The translations under genes were made by a program, and so were the position numbers. Shown piece after piece: positions 20,525 to 27,718 of a DNA stretch of 50,247 nt (its first letter is position 1; every line of letters starts with the position of its first letter). Below the pieces are notes generated by a model. The model had not been told where the DNA came from. It did no database searches and saw nothing but the letters and a program-made list of their open reading frames with translations. Source of the stretch: a virus; IMG/VR virus record IMGVR_UViG_3300028666_000045, positions 1-50,247 of that record; one strand, written 5' to 3'.

Positions 20525-22011
20525 GTCTTCAGATCCTCCGCCAGCTTTGACCAAAATGTTGGACTCTCGCCCGACGGCACGGCGTCTGGCGAAGTGTCTC
20601 GCAGGGCCGAAGACCCTGGTTTTATGAAATAATCCTCGTATTCGGTGTCGGCGCCGCCGCGGTTCTTGAGCGCGGCCATCTCCACCACATCCCTAGCCTT
20701 GTCGTATTCATCGATGGCTTTGGTGCGCTGTTCCTCGTTGCGCGCGGCCTGGAGTTTCTGGCGGGCGTAAACCAGCGGCCGCATGATGCCTATGACCACA
20801 TCCGCGTCCTGCTCGACACTGCCGCCCTCGCGCAGGTCCGCCAGCTGGGGGTGCTTGTCCTCGCGTTTCTCGACATCGCGGGAAAGCTGGCACAGCAGCA
20901 GGATGGCGATCCCAAGCTCTTTTGCCAGCGCTTTCAAGGTCATGGTGATGATCGTCTGGATTTCGTTGCGGTTGGCGCCGCGGCGGGCGTTGGCCAGGCC
21001 AACCAGCTGCAGGTGATCGATCACGAACAGCATATGGCCGGGCTTCTTGCGCCACATCCGGCGGATGGTCGCCACGATCCATTCCAGCGTCATGAACGGC
21101 GCGTCGATGAATTCCAGATCCAGGTTGCGCAGGCTCTGGCCGGCGAAGGCCATGCGCTCGAATTCGGCGGCGGTGGCCTTAAGGTGTTGAAAGTCCCCGT
21201 ATTGTAGCGGGTCTCGGCATTCGGCGGTGGCCCGGTCAAAATCGGCGTCGGCGCCGGTGCGGGCCGCCAGTTCGTCGCCGTCGAGTTCGCCCGACAGATA
21301 GCGGACCGGGATGTGCGCGGCCGCGGCGCGGGCCCAGCTCGTGCCCAGGATGGATTTGCCGTGCCCGGGCCGGCCGGCGCCCACATAGAGCTTGCCGGGA
21401 AAAATTCCACCGATGATGCGATCAATCCGCTCGGATCCGGTGGTGACGCCGTGTGGCTTGTCCGAAGTCGCCTGTTCCTCGATCCGCCTCAGCATGGCGC
21501 TCACGGCGTCTGCGGCGTGCACCGGCTGGCGGCGGCGCCCGGCGGGGGTGCCGGCCGCCAGCTGCTCCACCGTGTCCTGGTAGTTGGCCAGGATTTCTTC
21601 AAGGGTGACGTCGCGCGGACCCTGCGCCGCGTGATGGGCGATTTCCTCCGCCAGCCGGATTATCGCCCGCCGGTCGGACAGGTCTTTGACCAGCGCCGCA
21701 TAGCCCTTCATGGCGGTGATGGTTGGGCTAACCTCGATGACGTTCTGGAAAAATTCGAGCGCGCCGGTCTTCTTATCCTTGAAATGCGGGTCGGTCCGCA
21801 TGACCGCCGCCAGCAGCTGGGCATCCACCTCGCCCTCTTCCTGAAGGGCTAGGATCATGTCGAAGGCGCGCGCCGCCAGGGGGTGGCTAAAATGGTCTGA
21901 CGCCAGAATTTCGGCCGCCCGGTCGATATTCCTGTTGTCCCGCAGGCACATGCCGATGACCTGGAATTCCAGTTGTTCATCGACGGGCATTGGCTGTTCG
22001 GAGGGTCTCAT
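20521..22011 (-). CDS. dnaB: DnaB-type replicative DNA helicase, 496 aa
   Basis: The N-terminal helical domain (about 10-155) is followed by a RecA-type ATPase: TTGSERIDRIIGGIFPGKLYV, Walker A GAGRPGHGKS at 211-220, SGELDGDELAARTG, Walker B LFVIDHLQLVG near 328-338, and LCQLSRDVEKR with DLREGGSVEQDADVV further on. This is the DnaB order and length. It unwinds the phage replication fork as a hexamer. Its gene partners the DUF1376 protein downstream. An alternative start at 21990 is possible. Confidence 0.95.
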   Translation of the reverse strand: MRPSEQPMPVDEQLEFQVIGMCLRDNRNIDRAAEILASDHFSHPLAARAFDMILALQEEGEVDAQLLAAVMRTDPHFKDKKTGALEFFQNVIEVSPTITAMKGYAALVKDLSDRRAIIRLAEEIAHHAAQGPRDVTLEEILANYQDTVEQLAAGTPAGRRRQPVHAADAVSAMLRRIEEQATSDKPHGVTTGSERIDRIIGGIFPGKLYVGAGRPGHGKSILGTSWARAAAAHIPVRYLSGELDGDELAARTGADADFDRATAECRDPLQYGDFQHLKATAAEFERMAFAGQSLRNLDLEFIDAPFMTLEWIVATIRRMWRKKPGHMLFVIDHLQLVGLANARRGANRNEIQTIITMTLKALAKELGIAILLLCQLSRDVEKREDKHPQLADLREGGSVEQDADVVIGIMRPLVYARQKLQAARNEEQRTKAIDEYDKARDVVEMAALKNRGGADTEYEDYFIKPGSSALRDTSPDAVPSGESPTFWSKLAEDLKT

Positions 22012-22064
22012 TTTGACCGGCCGGAGTTCGTAAACCTAAGGCGCTCTTTGGTTGCCATTTGGGG

Positions 22065-23702
22065 TCAATGTTGAAGGAATGCGATCGGGCGCTGCTTCGC
22101 CGCTGGTGCCCAACAGAGACCACAATTCCCGCAGTGCGTGGTGCCGCCGGTCTGGGCGGGGCAGGTTATGGCGCTATCTGGCTTGCTGCTGGCACTATCT
22201 GGCACCACGATGGTGCGCGGCCCGCGCGCAGCCCCGCTGGTGCGGATGGCGAACCGGTTCCAGCGCTTGGCGCGGAGACGGTTGATTTCGGCGCCGATGG
22301 GATCCGATGCTTCCCGGGCGGTGTAACCGAAAATGCGCAGGGCCGGGAACCAGTCCAGCTGGGCTTCCCAGAATTTCACATAATCGACGGAGTAAAAGTC
22401 TCCGAGGATGTGCAGGCGCAACACGAAGCCGCCGGGGTGACGCTGCTGTAGGAAGCCGAGCTCCAGGCCCAGCGCCTGTTCCAGCCGGTCGCCGTGCTTG
22501 TAGCGGACGGACTGGATCATGTTATTGCCGTAGCAATTATGACTGAGAAGCCCCTCGGCTATCAGCGTGCCGGTGCTGGTTTTAATGGTCACAACCTTTC
22601 GATCACCGGCAGGTTCAAGTGCTAAGACGGTGGCGGTCCGGCCTCCGCGCCCCAGCGTGTCCTGACCTTCCCATAGTTCTTTGGCCTTTTCGATCAATCT
22701 GGTAGGTCTGATCACGCCCAAAAAACGGATCACCTCGCGCCAGCCGCCAAGGATGTCAAAATGGCAAATCTCGGTATGCGCGACACCGGCGATGCGGTGA
22801 TAGCGAGAAACCTGGAAGCCGAGCCGCTGGGCGACAGCTTCAATATCATCAGCCAACGGAGTCGGCCTTTGGGCCCATCCGGCAGTTACCTTTTGAAAAC
22901 TCTTGCCGTTTGGCTGCTTGACGCAATAACCCTCACCTTCGACAAAACCGCGAAGACGGCCAGCTTCATAGCTGCGGTCTGATTCCCACGGTCTTGCGAA
23001 GAACTGGATTTCAGTGTCCGGCGTCAGATCGGCGGTCTTGATCCAGCGGTAGCCGGCCCTGCTGTTCCTGGCGAGCCAGAGATGGCCGGCGCTCGCTGTC
23101 ACGTCACCCTGGTCGGTCCGGACCTTGAAACAAGGCTGGATGGCCCGCCCAATTTCTTCGACGGTCGCAATCTTCGTTGACCTATGCCCAAGCTTTCGGC
23201 CTTCTTCCTCGAAGGCGCAAATCTCTGAACCGACATGCAAAGTCCCAATCTCGCGCCAGCGAAGATCAGCGCATAGGACGCGCGTTTCAGGAACGAGACA
23301 ATTCAGCCACTGCTTGCAGGACCGCGGGCAGGTGGCGCGCTCTTCCAGCGTCAGGGTGTAGATTGGCATGCCCTTCCAGGCGCCCTTCAGAACCTCTCCG
23401 CCGATCTTGCGCTGCTGCCAGCCGGGCTTGAGCACACCCATGCGCCCTGGCGCCTCGACGCGCCCGTGAAACCGGCTCTGGGCTTTGACGTCAGCCGGGC
23501 TGCCGGCGGCGATGGGGCGCCCACCGCCGGTCGGATAGTGGAGGTGCTGGCGCATGGACTGGCCATCGATGGCGCCCTTGGTGCGGCGCAGCGCGGCGGC
23601 GATTTCAGTCTTTGACAGACCCTGATGCCAGAGTTCGGCAAGGCGGTCTTTTTCCCAGTCCGGCCAGTGGCCACGACGAAGCGCAAGCGTCTGCTGAGGC
23701 AT
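22065..23702 (-). CDS. Gp88-like phage protein interrupted by an intein, 545 aa precursor
   Basis: Residues 10-55 form a GcrA-like helix-turn-helix (HWPDWEKDRLAELWHQGLSKTEIAAAL). The host domain then runs IYTLTLEERATCPRSCKQWLN, is interrupted at residue 135, and resumes at 390 with CYGNNM, FVLRLHILGDFYS, IFGYTA, FAIRTSGAARGPRTIVV and a Cys-rich CPAQTG...CGNCGLCW. This resembles the phage 'gene product 88' family with clustered Cys, which may bind a metal or iron-sulfur centre; its activity is unknown. Spliced product would be about 290 residues. The ATG is placed by GGAGGGGTT. Confidence 0.8.
   Translation of the reverse strand: MPQQTLALRRGHWPDWEKDRLAELWHQGLSKTEIAAALRRTKGAIDGQSMRQHLHYPTGGGRPIAAGSPADVKAQSRFHGRVEAPGRMGVLKPGWQQRKIGGEVLKGAWKGMPIYTLTLEERATCPRSCKQWLNCLVPETRVLCADLRWREIGTLHVGSEICAFEEEGRKLGHRSTKIATVEEIGRAIQPCFKVRTDQGDVTASAGHLWLARNSRAGYRWIKTADLTPDTEIQFFARPWESDRSYEAGRLRGFVEGEGYCVKQPNGKSFQKVTAGWAQRPTPLADDIEAVAQRLGFQVSRYHRIAGVAHTEICHFDILGGWREVIRFLGVIRPTRLIEKAKELWEGQDTLGRGGRTATVLALEPAGDRKVVTIKTSTGTLIAEGLLSHNCYGNNMIQSVRYKHGDRLEQALGLELGFLQQRHPGGFVLRLHILGDFYSVDYVKFWEAQLDWFPALRIFGYTAREASDPIGAEINRLRAKRWNRFAIRTSGAARGPRTIVVPDSASSKPDSAITCPAQTGGTTHCGNCGLCWAPAAKQRPIAFLQH
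22536..23300 (-). mobile_element. Intein, 255 aa, with LAGLIDADG-like endonuclease motif
   Basis: Block A begins at Cys with CLVPETRVLC. Block B is GDVTASAGHLWL. The central part has GRLRGFVEGEGYC, a single LAGLIDADG-like motif (usual LAGFxExDG). The C-terminal blocks are KVVTIKTSTGTLIAEGLLSHN, ending with His-Asn, and the next extein residue is Cys. All catalytic positions of a class 1 intein are present: Cys1, block-B His, His-Asn and Cys+1. Block B has Ser for the common Thr. It sits exactly between the Asn and Cys of the host protein's Cys cluster. Confidence 0.9.
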
Positions 23703-23745
23703 AACCCCTCCTTCTCCCCTTTCTTCCCAAACCCATACCCTGTGT

Positions 23746-23824
23746 CTGTCTGGAGGACGGGAAGGGGAAAGAGGCGGGAGGCGCGGAGGGCGCTTGGCCT
23801 GGGCTTTCCCGCCCGTCCAGACAG
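23746..23824. repeat. Long imperfect inverted repeat in the leader of the Gp88-like gene
   Basis: CTGTCTGGA (23746-23754) pairs with TCCAGACAG (23816-23824), and inner segments such as CGGGAA/TTCCCG extend the stem. The unpaired middle is purine-rich on the plus strand. It lies 44 bases upstream of the ATG at 23702 in the minus-strand transcript. It could form an mRNA leader structure or end transcription from the HNH gene. No poly-T follows. The rest of 23703-23960 holds no gene I can support. Confidence 0.5.
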
Positions 23825-23960
23825 AACTTACGGGGATCAGCCGCAAGCCCGGCGGTTTCCCACCGGCGCGCAAGAATTGCGCTGATTCCTTTTAGTTCCG
23901 CAACTTGATTTTCATTAAGACGCGCGCGCGCCTGTGAATATTAACGGGCGGTTTCGCATC

Positions 23961-24347
23961 TTAACCACCAAATGCGGTGAAGGCCGCTAGGGATTGGCCA
24001 TAGAAGTGCTGGCGGCAGAATTTCACATGGTCCAGAACAGACCGGTCTCCCCGCTGGTTGTTGCACCAAGCGCAGGCCATCACGACGTTGAAGATCTGGT
24101 TGGTGCCGCCGTCCTGGCGCTTGATCAGGTGCTCCCTGGTCGCCATCCGGAACTTCGCCACATCCTGCCACGAGATGCCATGGCGCGCGGCAAAGGTGTC
24201 CATCGGCTCGATTTCTGGAAGCCAGGACTCGCGCAGACAATAATAGCAGGCGCCGCCCTGCATCTCGAAAAGGCGCACAAGCCTGCCGCGCGCGATGCGC
24301 CCGCGGAGCGGATCACTGACGCTTCGAAGAATTCTCTGGTAGGTCAT
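23961..24347 (-). CDS. HNH-family nuclease, 128 aa
   Basis: Zinc-binding CYYC pair, then the HNH core TREHLIKRQDGGTNQIFNVVMACAWCNNQRGDR: His in REHLIKR, Asn in IFNVV and the second Cys pair give the beta-beta-alpha metal fold. It probably nicks or cuts DNA; HNH proteins in phages act in packaging, homing or restriction-like roles. The position next to a methyltransferase is notable. The ATG overlaps the stop of the methyltransferase gene. Confidence 0.85.
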   Translation of the reverse strand: MTYQRILRSVSDPLRGRIARGRLVRLFEMQGGACYYCLRESWLPEIEPMDTFAARHGISWQDVAKFRMATREHLIKRQDGGTNQIFNVVMACAWCNNQRGDRSVLDHVKFCRQHFYGQSLAAFTAFGG

Positions 24348-25045
24348 AAACCATCGCCAGGCGCATCAAAAAGCTTTCCCTGCCGAGCATCGATGCGATC
24401 GAGCATGTGGAGCGTTGGATCACCCGGAGGGACGATGCGATCCCAGACAAACCAGGCGTTAAGGTTTGGCGGCGCGCCCTGGCCTGTGAAATCTATTTTC
24501 CAGCGCATGAGATGTATGCGCGCGGGAGGATATTTCTCCCAGAAGGCAGCCAAGCCACCGGCGCCGGGGAAGCTCCATGGCAGCAAAAGCGCCATATATT
24601 CGATGCCCAAAGTTTCCAGCGCATGATACAGCCAGCGGGCGCGCCCATTGCCCCAGCCGCATTGGTCGAACGGCGGGTTCGTAAAGATTGCTTTTGACGG
24701 CACATCTGCCGCGCCGAAGCTGTAAAAGTCTTTGACAACCGCTCCAGTGCATCCGCGCTCAATCAAATCTGATGGCGCCACCTTATGACCGATGGCTTCC
24801 ATTTCACGCACCATCGCGCCATCACCGCATGCCGGCTCCCAGATGATCGGAAAATCCCTCAACCGTCTATCTTCTATCGCCAAGCCGGCACGCGTTGGTT
24901 CACAAGGCGTTGGATAGAAATCGTTTGCCTTGCGCTCTAGCCCTTCATCCGACCTGCTATATTCGCCAGTGATCAGATCCCGAACGACAACAGGCTTCGA
25001 CTTTTTCCCAGTTGCCCGGAAAAGGCCGCGAGCGGACGCCGCCAT
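24344..25045 (-). CDS. SAM-dependent DNA methyltransferase (NPPF type), 233 aa
   Basis: Motif I is IIWEPACGDGAMVREMEAIGH, followed by VAPSDLI and the catalytic NPPF in AIFTNPPFDQCGWG. The C-terminal part (MALLLPWSFPGAGG, then IHLMRWKIDFTG) fits the adenine-methylating gamma-like group found in phages. The ATG overlaps the upstream stop (TGATG); an upstream in-frame extension is rejected. With the adjacent HNH gene it could form a modification/cleavage pair, but this is only proximity. Confidence 0.85.
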   Translation of the reverse strand: MAASARGLFRATGKKSKPVVVRDLITGEYSRSDEGLERKANDFYPTPCEPTRAGLAIEDRRLRDFPIIWEPACGDGAMVREMEAIGHKVAPSDLIERGCTGAVVKDFYSFGAADVPSKAIFTNPPFDQCGWGNGRARWLYHALETLGIEYMALLLPWSFPGAGGLAAFWEKYPPARIHLMRWKIDFTGQGAPPNLNAWFVWDRIVPPGDPTLHMLDRIDARQGKLFDAPGDGL

Positions 25046-25200
25046 CAGTGCGTCTCCGCCCATGCCGCTGCTTCGCCCAGCCGCTTGAACTTCAGGTTCA
25101 TAAAATCCAGCATCAGCGGCTCAAAACGCTCGTGCCGCACAAGCCAGCGCCAGGGACGGTCGCGTGTGATGATGTAGCCGCCGCAGTGATAGCTGCGCAT
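25045..25200 (-). CDS. Hypothetical phage protein, 51 aa
   Basis: Short protein with YHCGGYIITRDRPWRWLVRHERFEPLMLDFMNLKFKRLG. The pattern beta hairpin plus helix is plausible. The start MRSYHC at 25200 is chosen because it lies after the upstream stop; an extension to 25260 would overlap it by 40 bases. No family recognised. Confidence 0.5.
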   Translation of the reverse strand: MRSYHCGGYIITRDRPWRWLVRHERFEPLMLDFMNLKFKRLGEAAAWAETH

Positions 25201-25219
25201 GCCGGCGCGCGCAGGCCGC

Positions 25220-25702
25220 TTACGCGACTTTCTCGATGTCGAGGGTTGTTCCAACTTCATGTCCCTTGTCGGTAATCTGCCAAGCCTTGCGATCTTCTGT
25301 CAGTTCGATTAGCCCCAGCTGCGCCATTCGCAGTACTGCTGCGTTGAACTGCTTGCTGGTGATATCTGGCCCTTTCTCGAAAAGAACGAGCGCCGATAAA
25401 TTATCGGGAACCGCTAAAAATAGAATGTTCAGGTATGCCTGCTCTGTCTGATCCAGATCATCTTTTGTGATCGACTTCGTGACCACCGTATTTCCCGGCT
25501 GGCCTGAAGCTACGGCCACTGCTTTACCAGCGGCACCTGGATCCTGCTTTCTGCCCCTCCACGGTATGATAGAGATTTCGTCATCCTGGAAGCGGTCCAT
25601 GACCTGGAGCGCCGAAGCGATCTCTTCGTATTCTTGCGCCAGCGCCTCGCGCTCATCGGCTATCGCCTTGCAGCGCGCTTCCATCTTTTCGCGGATGCTC
25701 AT
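25220..25702 (-). CDS. Coiled-coil plus winged-helix-like phage protein, 160 aa
   Basis: The N-terminal 35 residues are a coiled coil (MEARCKAIADEREALAQEYEEI). A linker leads to a C-terminal domain (DQTEQAYLNILFLAVPDN, then TSKQFNAAVLRMAQLGLIELTEDRKAWQITDKGHEVG) that reads as a winged helix, the last part being the wing. Probably DNA-binding. The gene overlaps the start of neither neighbour and is coupled by ATGA to the RuvC-like gene. Confidence 0.65.
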   Translation of the reverse strand: MSIREKMEARCKAIADEREALAQEYEEIASALQVMDRFQDDEISIIPWRGRKQDPGAAGKAVAVASGQPGNTVVTKSITKDDLDQTEQAYLNILFLAVPDNLSALVLFEKGPDITSKQFNAAVLRMAQLGLIELTEDRKAWQITDKGHEVGTTLDIEKVA

Positions 25703-26268
25703 TGTGCGGTCTCCTGTTGGAACAGTGGGGTTTGCTCGTGGGAAACATCTTTAGCCAGCTTCTCTGCGAACCAGGATGCCATGCAGAGCGCATCGCATCC
25801 ATGTTCGTCATCGCTTGGCCATCCGCGGGCATAGCAGCCGTCCGCCGTGCCAGCCTTTATCGCTTTGGTGCCGCGCGGGATCGCACCCATGAAAGCTTCG
25901 CGCGCGCGGCCTTCGTCATCCTCGACGCAGCGGATTTTAAGTTCGTCCGCAATTTCTTCCACCTTGAAGATTGTGCCGAACAGCGGGCTGATGTTGGCTG
26001 GCGGGATCGGCTGATAAATCCATCTCTGCTTTTTCTTGTCGAACCATCGGGTCATGCCGACGAAAAGCGTGGCAAAACCAATAACTGCAGGCTTTTCCTG
26101 CAGGATCATTTGGCGGATACGGTGGTCCGCATCGCGCATCAATGGGCCCATGCTATGCGGCCCGCCGCGTAAACGAAAGCTCCCGGCGACAGGCGCGCGG
26201 CCGCCGCCGAGAGCTCCAAAACCTAAATTCATTCCGCCATCGAACGCGAGGATGCGCGGCACGCTCAT
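25699..26268 (-). CDS. RuvC-like Holliday-junction resolvase, 189 aa
   Basis: An RNase H-like fold is indicated by the first acidic strand ILAFDGGMNLGFGAL, a second strand region (KPAVIGFATLFVGM), then KIRCVEDDEGRAREAFMG and a C-terminal DDEHGCDALCMASWF. The last gives the two carboxylates typical of RuvC (DExDAlxxA). The length fits compact phage RuvC proteins. It would resolve branched DNA during phage recombination or before packaging. Located in a minus-strand early operon. Confidence 0.8.
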   Translation of the reverse strand: MSVPRILAFDGGMNLGFGALGGGRAPVAGSFRLRGGPHSMGPLMRDADHRIRQMILQEKPAVIGFATLFVGMTRWFDKKKQRWIYQPIPPANISPLFGTIFKVEEIADELKIRCVEDDEGRAREAFMGAIPRGTKAIKAGTADGCYARGWPSDDEHGCDALCMASWFAEKLAKDVSHEQTPLFQQETAQ

Positions 26269-26270
26269 GG

Positions 26271-26669
26271 TCAGTGCTTGGTCTTCGGCCGCGCCAAGGT
26301 GGTCTTGACGTAATCGGCGAAGGGCGTGCCGTCCATCGCAGCGGCAAGCGTCTCGCGCTGCGCCCGCTCGACTTCATCCATCTCCTGCTCTTTTTCTTCG
26401 GTGCGCAGGTTCTTCAGGACTTCCTTGCACAAGCCCTTGATCACGGAAGACTTGCATTTGAGCGTCTTGGCGGCCTCTTCGTAATTGGCGTCGATGTCGG
26501 CCTTATAGCCGGCCATGTCGGAGTCCATGTCCTTCTGGAGCGTCAAGTATTTCTCCAGGAAGGGAACGGCGGCTTCCCGAATTTCCTTCAGGTTGTCGCC
26601 CATAAGATTTTCGCGTTGCTTGCGGCGCTTGCCCTTTTCGCCGTCGCCTGAACTCAAACTTTCTGCCAT
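26271..26669 (-). CDS. Charged coiled-coil protein, possibly GapR-like, 132 aa
   Basis: Very charged and helical: LKEIREAAVPFLEKYLTLQKDMDSDMAGYKADIDANYEEAAKT, then VIKGLCKEVLKNLRTEEKEQEMDEVERAQRETL. The organisation of a long coiled coil, an EEAAKTLK-KSSVIKGL junction and a second helix resembles the alphaproteobacterial DNA-clamping protein GapR (DUF2312). That protein also has EVYxEAKxxGFDxK before its second helix. The match is loose and order-based. Would bind overtwisted DNA if correct. Confidence 0.5.
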   Translation of the reverse strand: MAESLSSGDGEKGKRRKQRENLMGDNLKEIREAAVPFLEKYLTLQKDMDSDMAGYKADIDANYEEAAKTLKCKSSVIKGLCKEVLKNLRTEEKEQEMDEVERAQRETLAAAMDGTPFADYVKTTLARPKTKH

Positions 26670-26752
26670 TTCGGTCCTCGTGGGTTCTGCCGGCTGGTTG
26701 GTAGACTGCTGCGCGCCCCGGCCGAACGCGAGAAGTCTGTGGAAAAGTCGTT

Positions 26753-26956
26753 TCAGGGGGGTGGTCCATAGATGTCAGGGCGCAGCTGGTGCTTGGTGAC
26801 GGCACCGCCAGCCGCCTCTTCCAGCGCCAGAACGCGCTTTGGTGGGCATACGCCCCAGCCATAAATTGCCTGGACAGTGATGTCGAAAAGACCGGCAACG
26901 GCCTTTATACCGCCCGCCCGATCAATCGCCAATTCCAGTGCCTTTTCCGGTGTCAC
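26753..26956 (-). CDS. YdaS/Cro-type repressor, 67 aa
   Basis: A YdaS/Cro-like helix-turn-helix: ALELAIDRAGGIKAVAGLFDITVQAIYGWG, then PPKRVLALEEAAGGAVTKHQLRPDIYG. The C-terminal AVTxxxLRPDIY is a hallmark of the family. It is the first gene leftward from a divergent control region, the usual place of a Cro-like gene. It probably binds the palindrome at 27015-27031. Upstream on the same strand is only the control region. Confidence 0.85.
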   Translation of the reverse strand: MTPEKALELAIDRAGGIKAVAGLFDITVQAIYGWGVCPPKRVLALEEAAGGAVTKHQLRPDIYGPPP

Positions 26957-27014
26957 GCGCTAGATGCCCCGCGAATCGTCGCCATAACCAGTTAAAGCAA
27001 GACGCGGAAAATCA

Positions 27015-27031
27015 TTCAAGCACCGCTTGAA
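27015..27031. promoter_or_regulatory. Divergent operator/promoter palindrome TTCAAGCACCGCTTGAA
   Basis: A perfect 7-bp inverted repeat with a 3-base spacer lies between the Cro-like gene (minus) and the MarR gene (plus). Each arm doubles as a -35 box. On the plus strand TTGAAA is followed after 16 bases by TAAAGC; on the minus strand TTGAAT is followed after 17 bases by TTTAAC. A dimeric repressor bound here would cover both promoters. The short AAAG-containing repeats around it may be part of the -10 elements. Confidence 0.6.
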
Positions 27032-27105
27032 AGGCATGCGAAACCTGCTAAAGCTAGTTGGCAGCCGAGATGATCACCGGCTTGGCTAAAGGGGCGGAAA
27101 ACGCA

Positions 27106-27519
27106 ATGGAACAAAGGTTTTTCAGACTTCTCTGGCGGGCAAATCAGGTGATGAACGCAGCGTTCGCGAAGGAAGGCGCCAAGCTCACCCTCAGGCAGGT
27201 GACCCTGCTTTCGCTGCTGCAAGATGGCCGAGCGTATTCCCAAACCGACATACGCGACCTGACCGGCATGGACCGCTCGACCATCAGCGAGATGGCGCGG
27301 CGCATGCAAGCGGCAGGGTTCGTTTCCAGGGTGCGGCCGAACCCGTCTGACGGCGACAGCCGCGAAATTATGGTGCAGATCACCCGGTCCGGCCGGGCAG
27401 CGCTGAGGGCGACCGAGACGTGTCTTACCCAGGCCGAGCAGTCCGTGCTGAAGCATGTGGCACTGAATGACAGGCAGGGATTTACGCGCGGGCTCCGGGG
27501 AATAGCCGATGCTCGCTGA
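27106..27519 (+). CDS. MarR-family transcriptional regulator, 137 aa
   Basis: The whole MarR winged-helix layout is present: FFRLLWRANQVMNAAF, then LTLRQVTLLSLLQDGRAYSQTDIRDLTGMDRSTISEMARRMQAAGFVSRVRPNPSDGDSREIMVQIT, with the wing at DGDSREIMV, and a dimerising C-terminal helix. MarR proteins bind palindromic DNA as dimers and usually respond to small ligands; they are unusual as phage switch regulators. The ATG at 27106 follows GGCGGA; an in-frame ATG at 27070 is the alternative. It diverges from the Cro-like gene. Confidence 0.85.
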   Translation: MEQRFFRLLWRANQVMNAAFAKEGAKLTLRQVTLLSLLQDGRAYSQTDIRDLTGMDRSTISEMARRMQAAGFVSRVRPNPSDGDSREIMVQITRSGRAALRATETCLTQAEQSVLKHVALNDRQGFTRGLRGIADAR

Positions 27520-27718
27520 CGCCGACCCGCTTCAGATCTGGTTGCTGGTGCCCGCACTTTTCCTGTGGATTGTCGGCGGGCGCATGGCCTGGGTATTCCT
27601 GCCCGCCACCGGCTATCCGAACCCGTCGCCATGGCTGGTGATGGCGTGGCCGTTCTGGTGCTTTGCCGAGATCGTCAGCCTGGTCGCCGGCTGTATTTTT
27701 CGCATAAGGATCAAATGA
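27509..27718 (+). CDS. Two-span membrane protein, 69 aa
   Basis: The ATG overlaps the end of the MarR gene. Two hydrophobic segments (IWLLVPALFLWIVGGRMAWVF and PWLVMAWPFWCFAEIVSLVAGCIF) with many Trp indicate an inner-membrane helical hairpin. A short basic end (RIRIK) should stay in the cytoplasm. Its stop overlaps the exonuclease start. Function unknown. Confidence 0.65.
   Translation: MLADADPLQIWLLVPALFLWIVGGRMAWVFLPATGYPNPSPWLVMAWPFWCFAEIVSLVAGCIFRIRIK

Noticed and set aside
23703-23873. Upstream extension of the Gp88-like gene to 23873
   Set aside because: The extra 57 residues are Pro/Arg/Gly-rich and run through the inverted repeat, while GGAGGGGTT points to the ATG at 23702.
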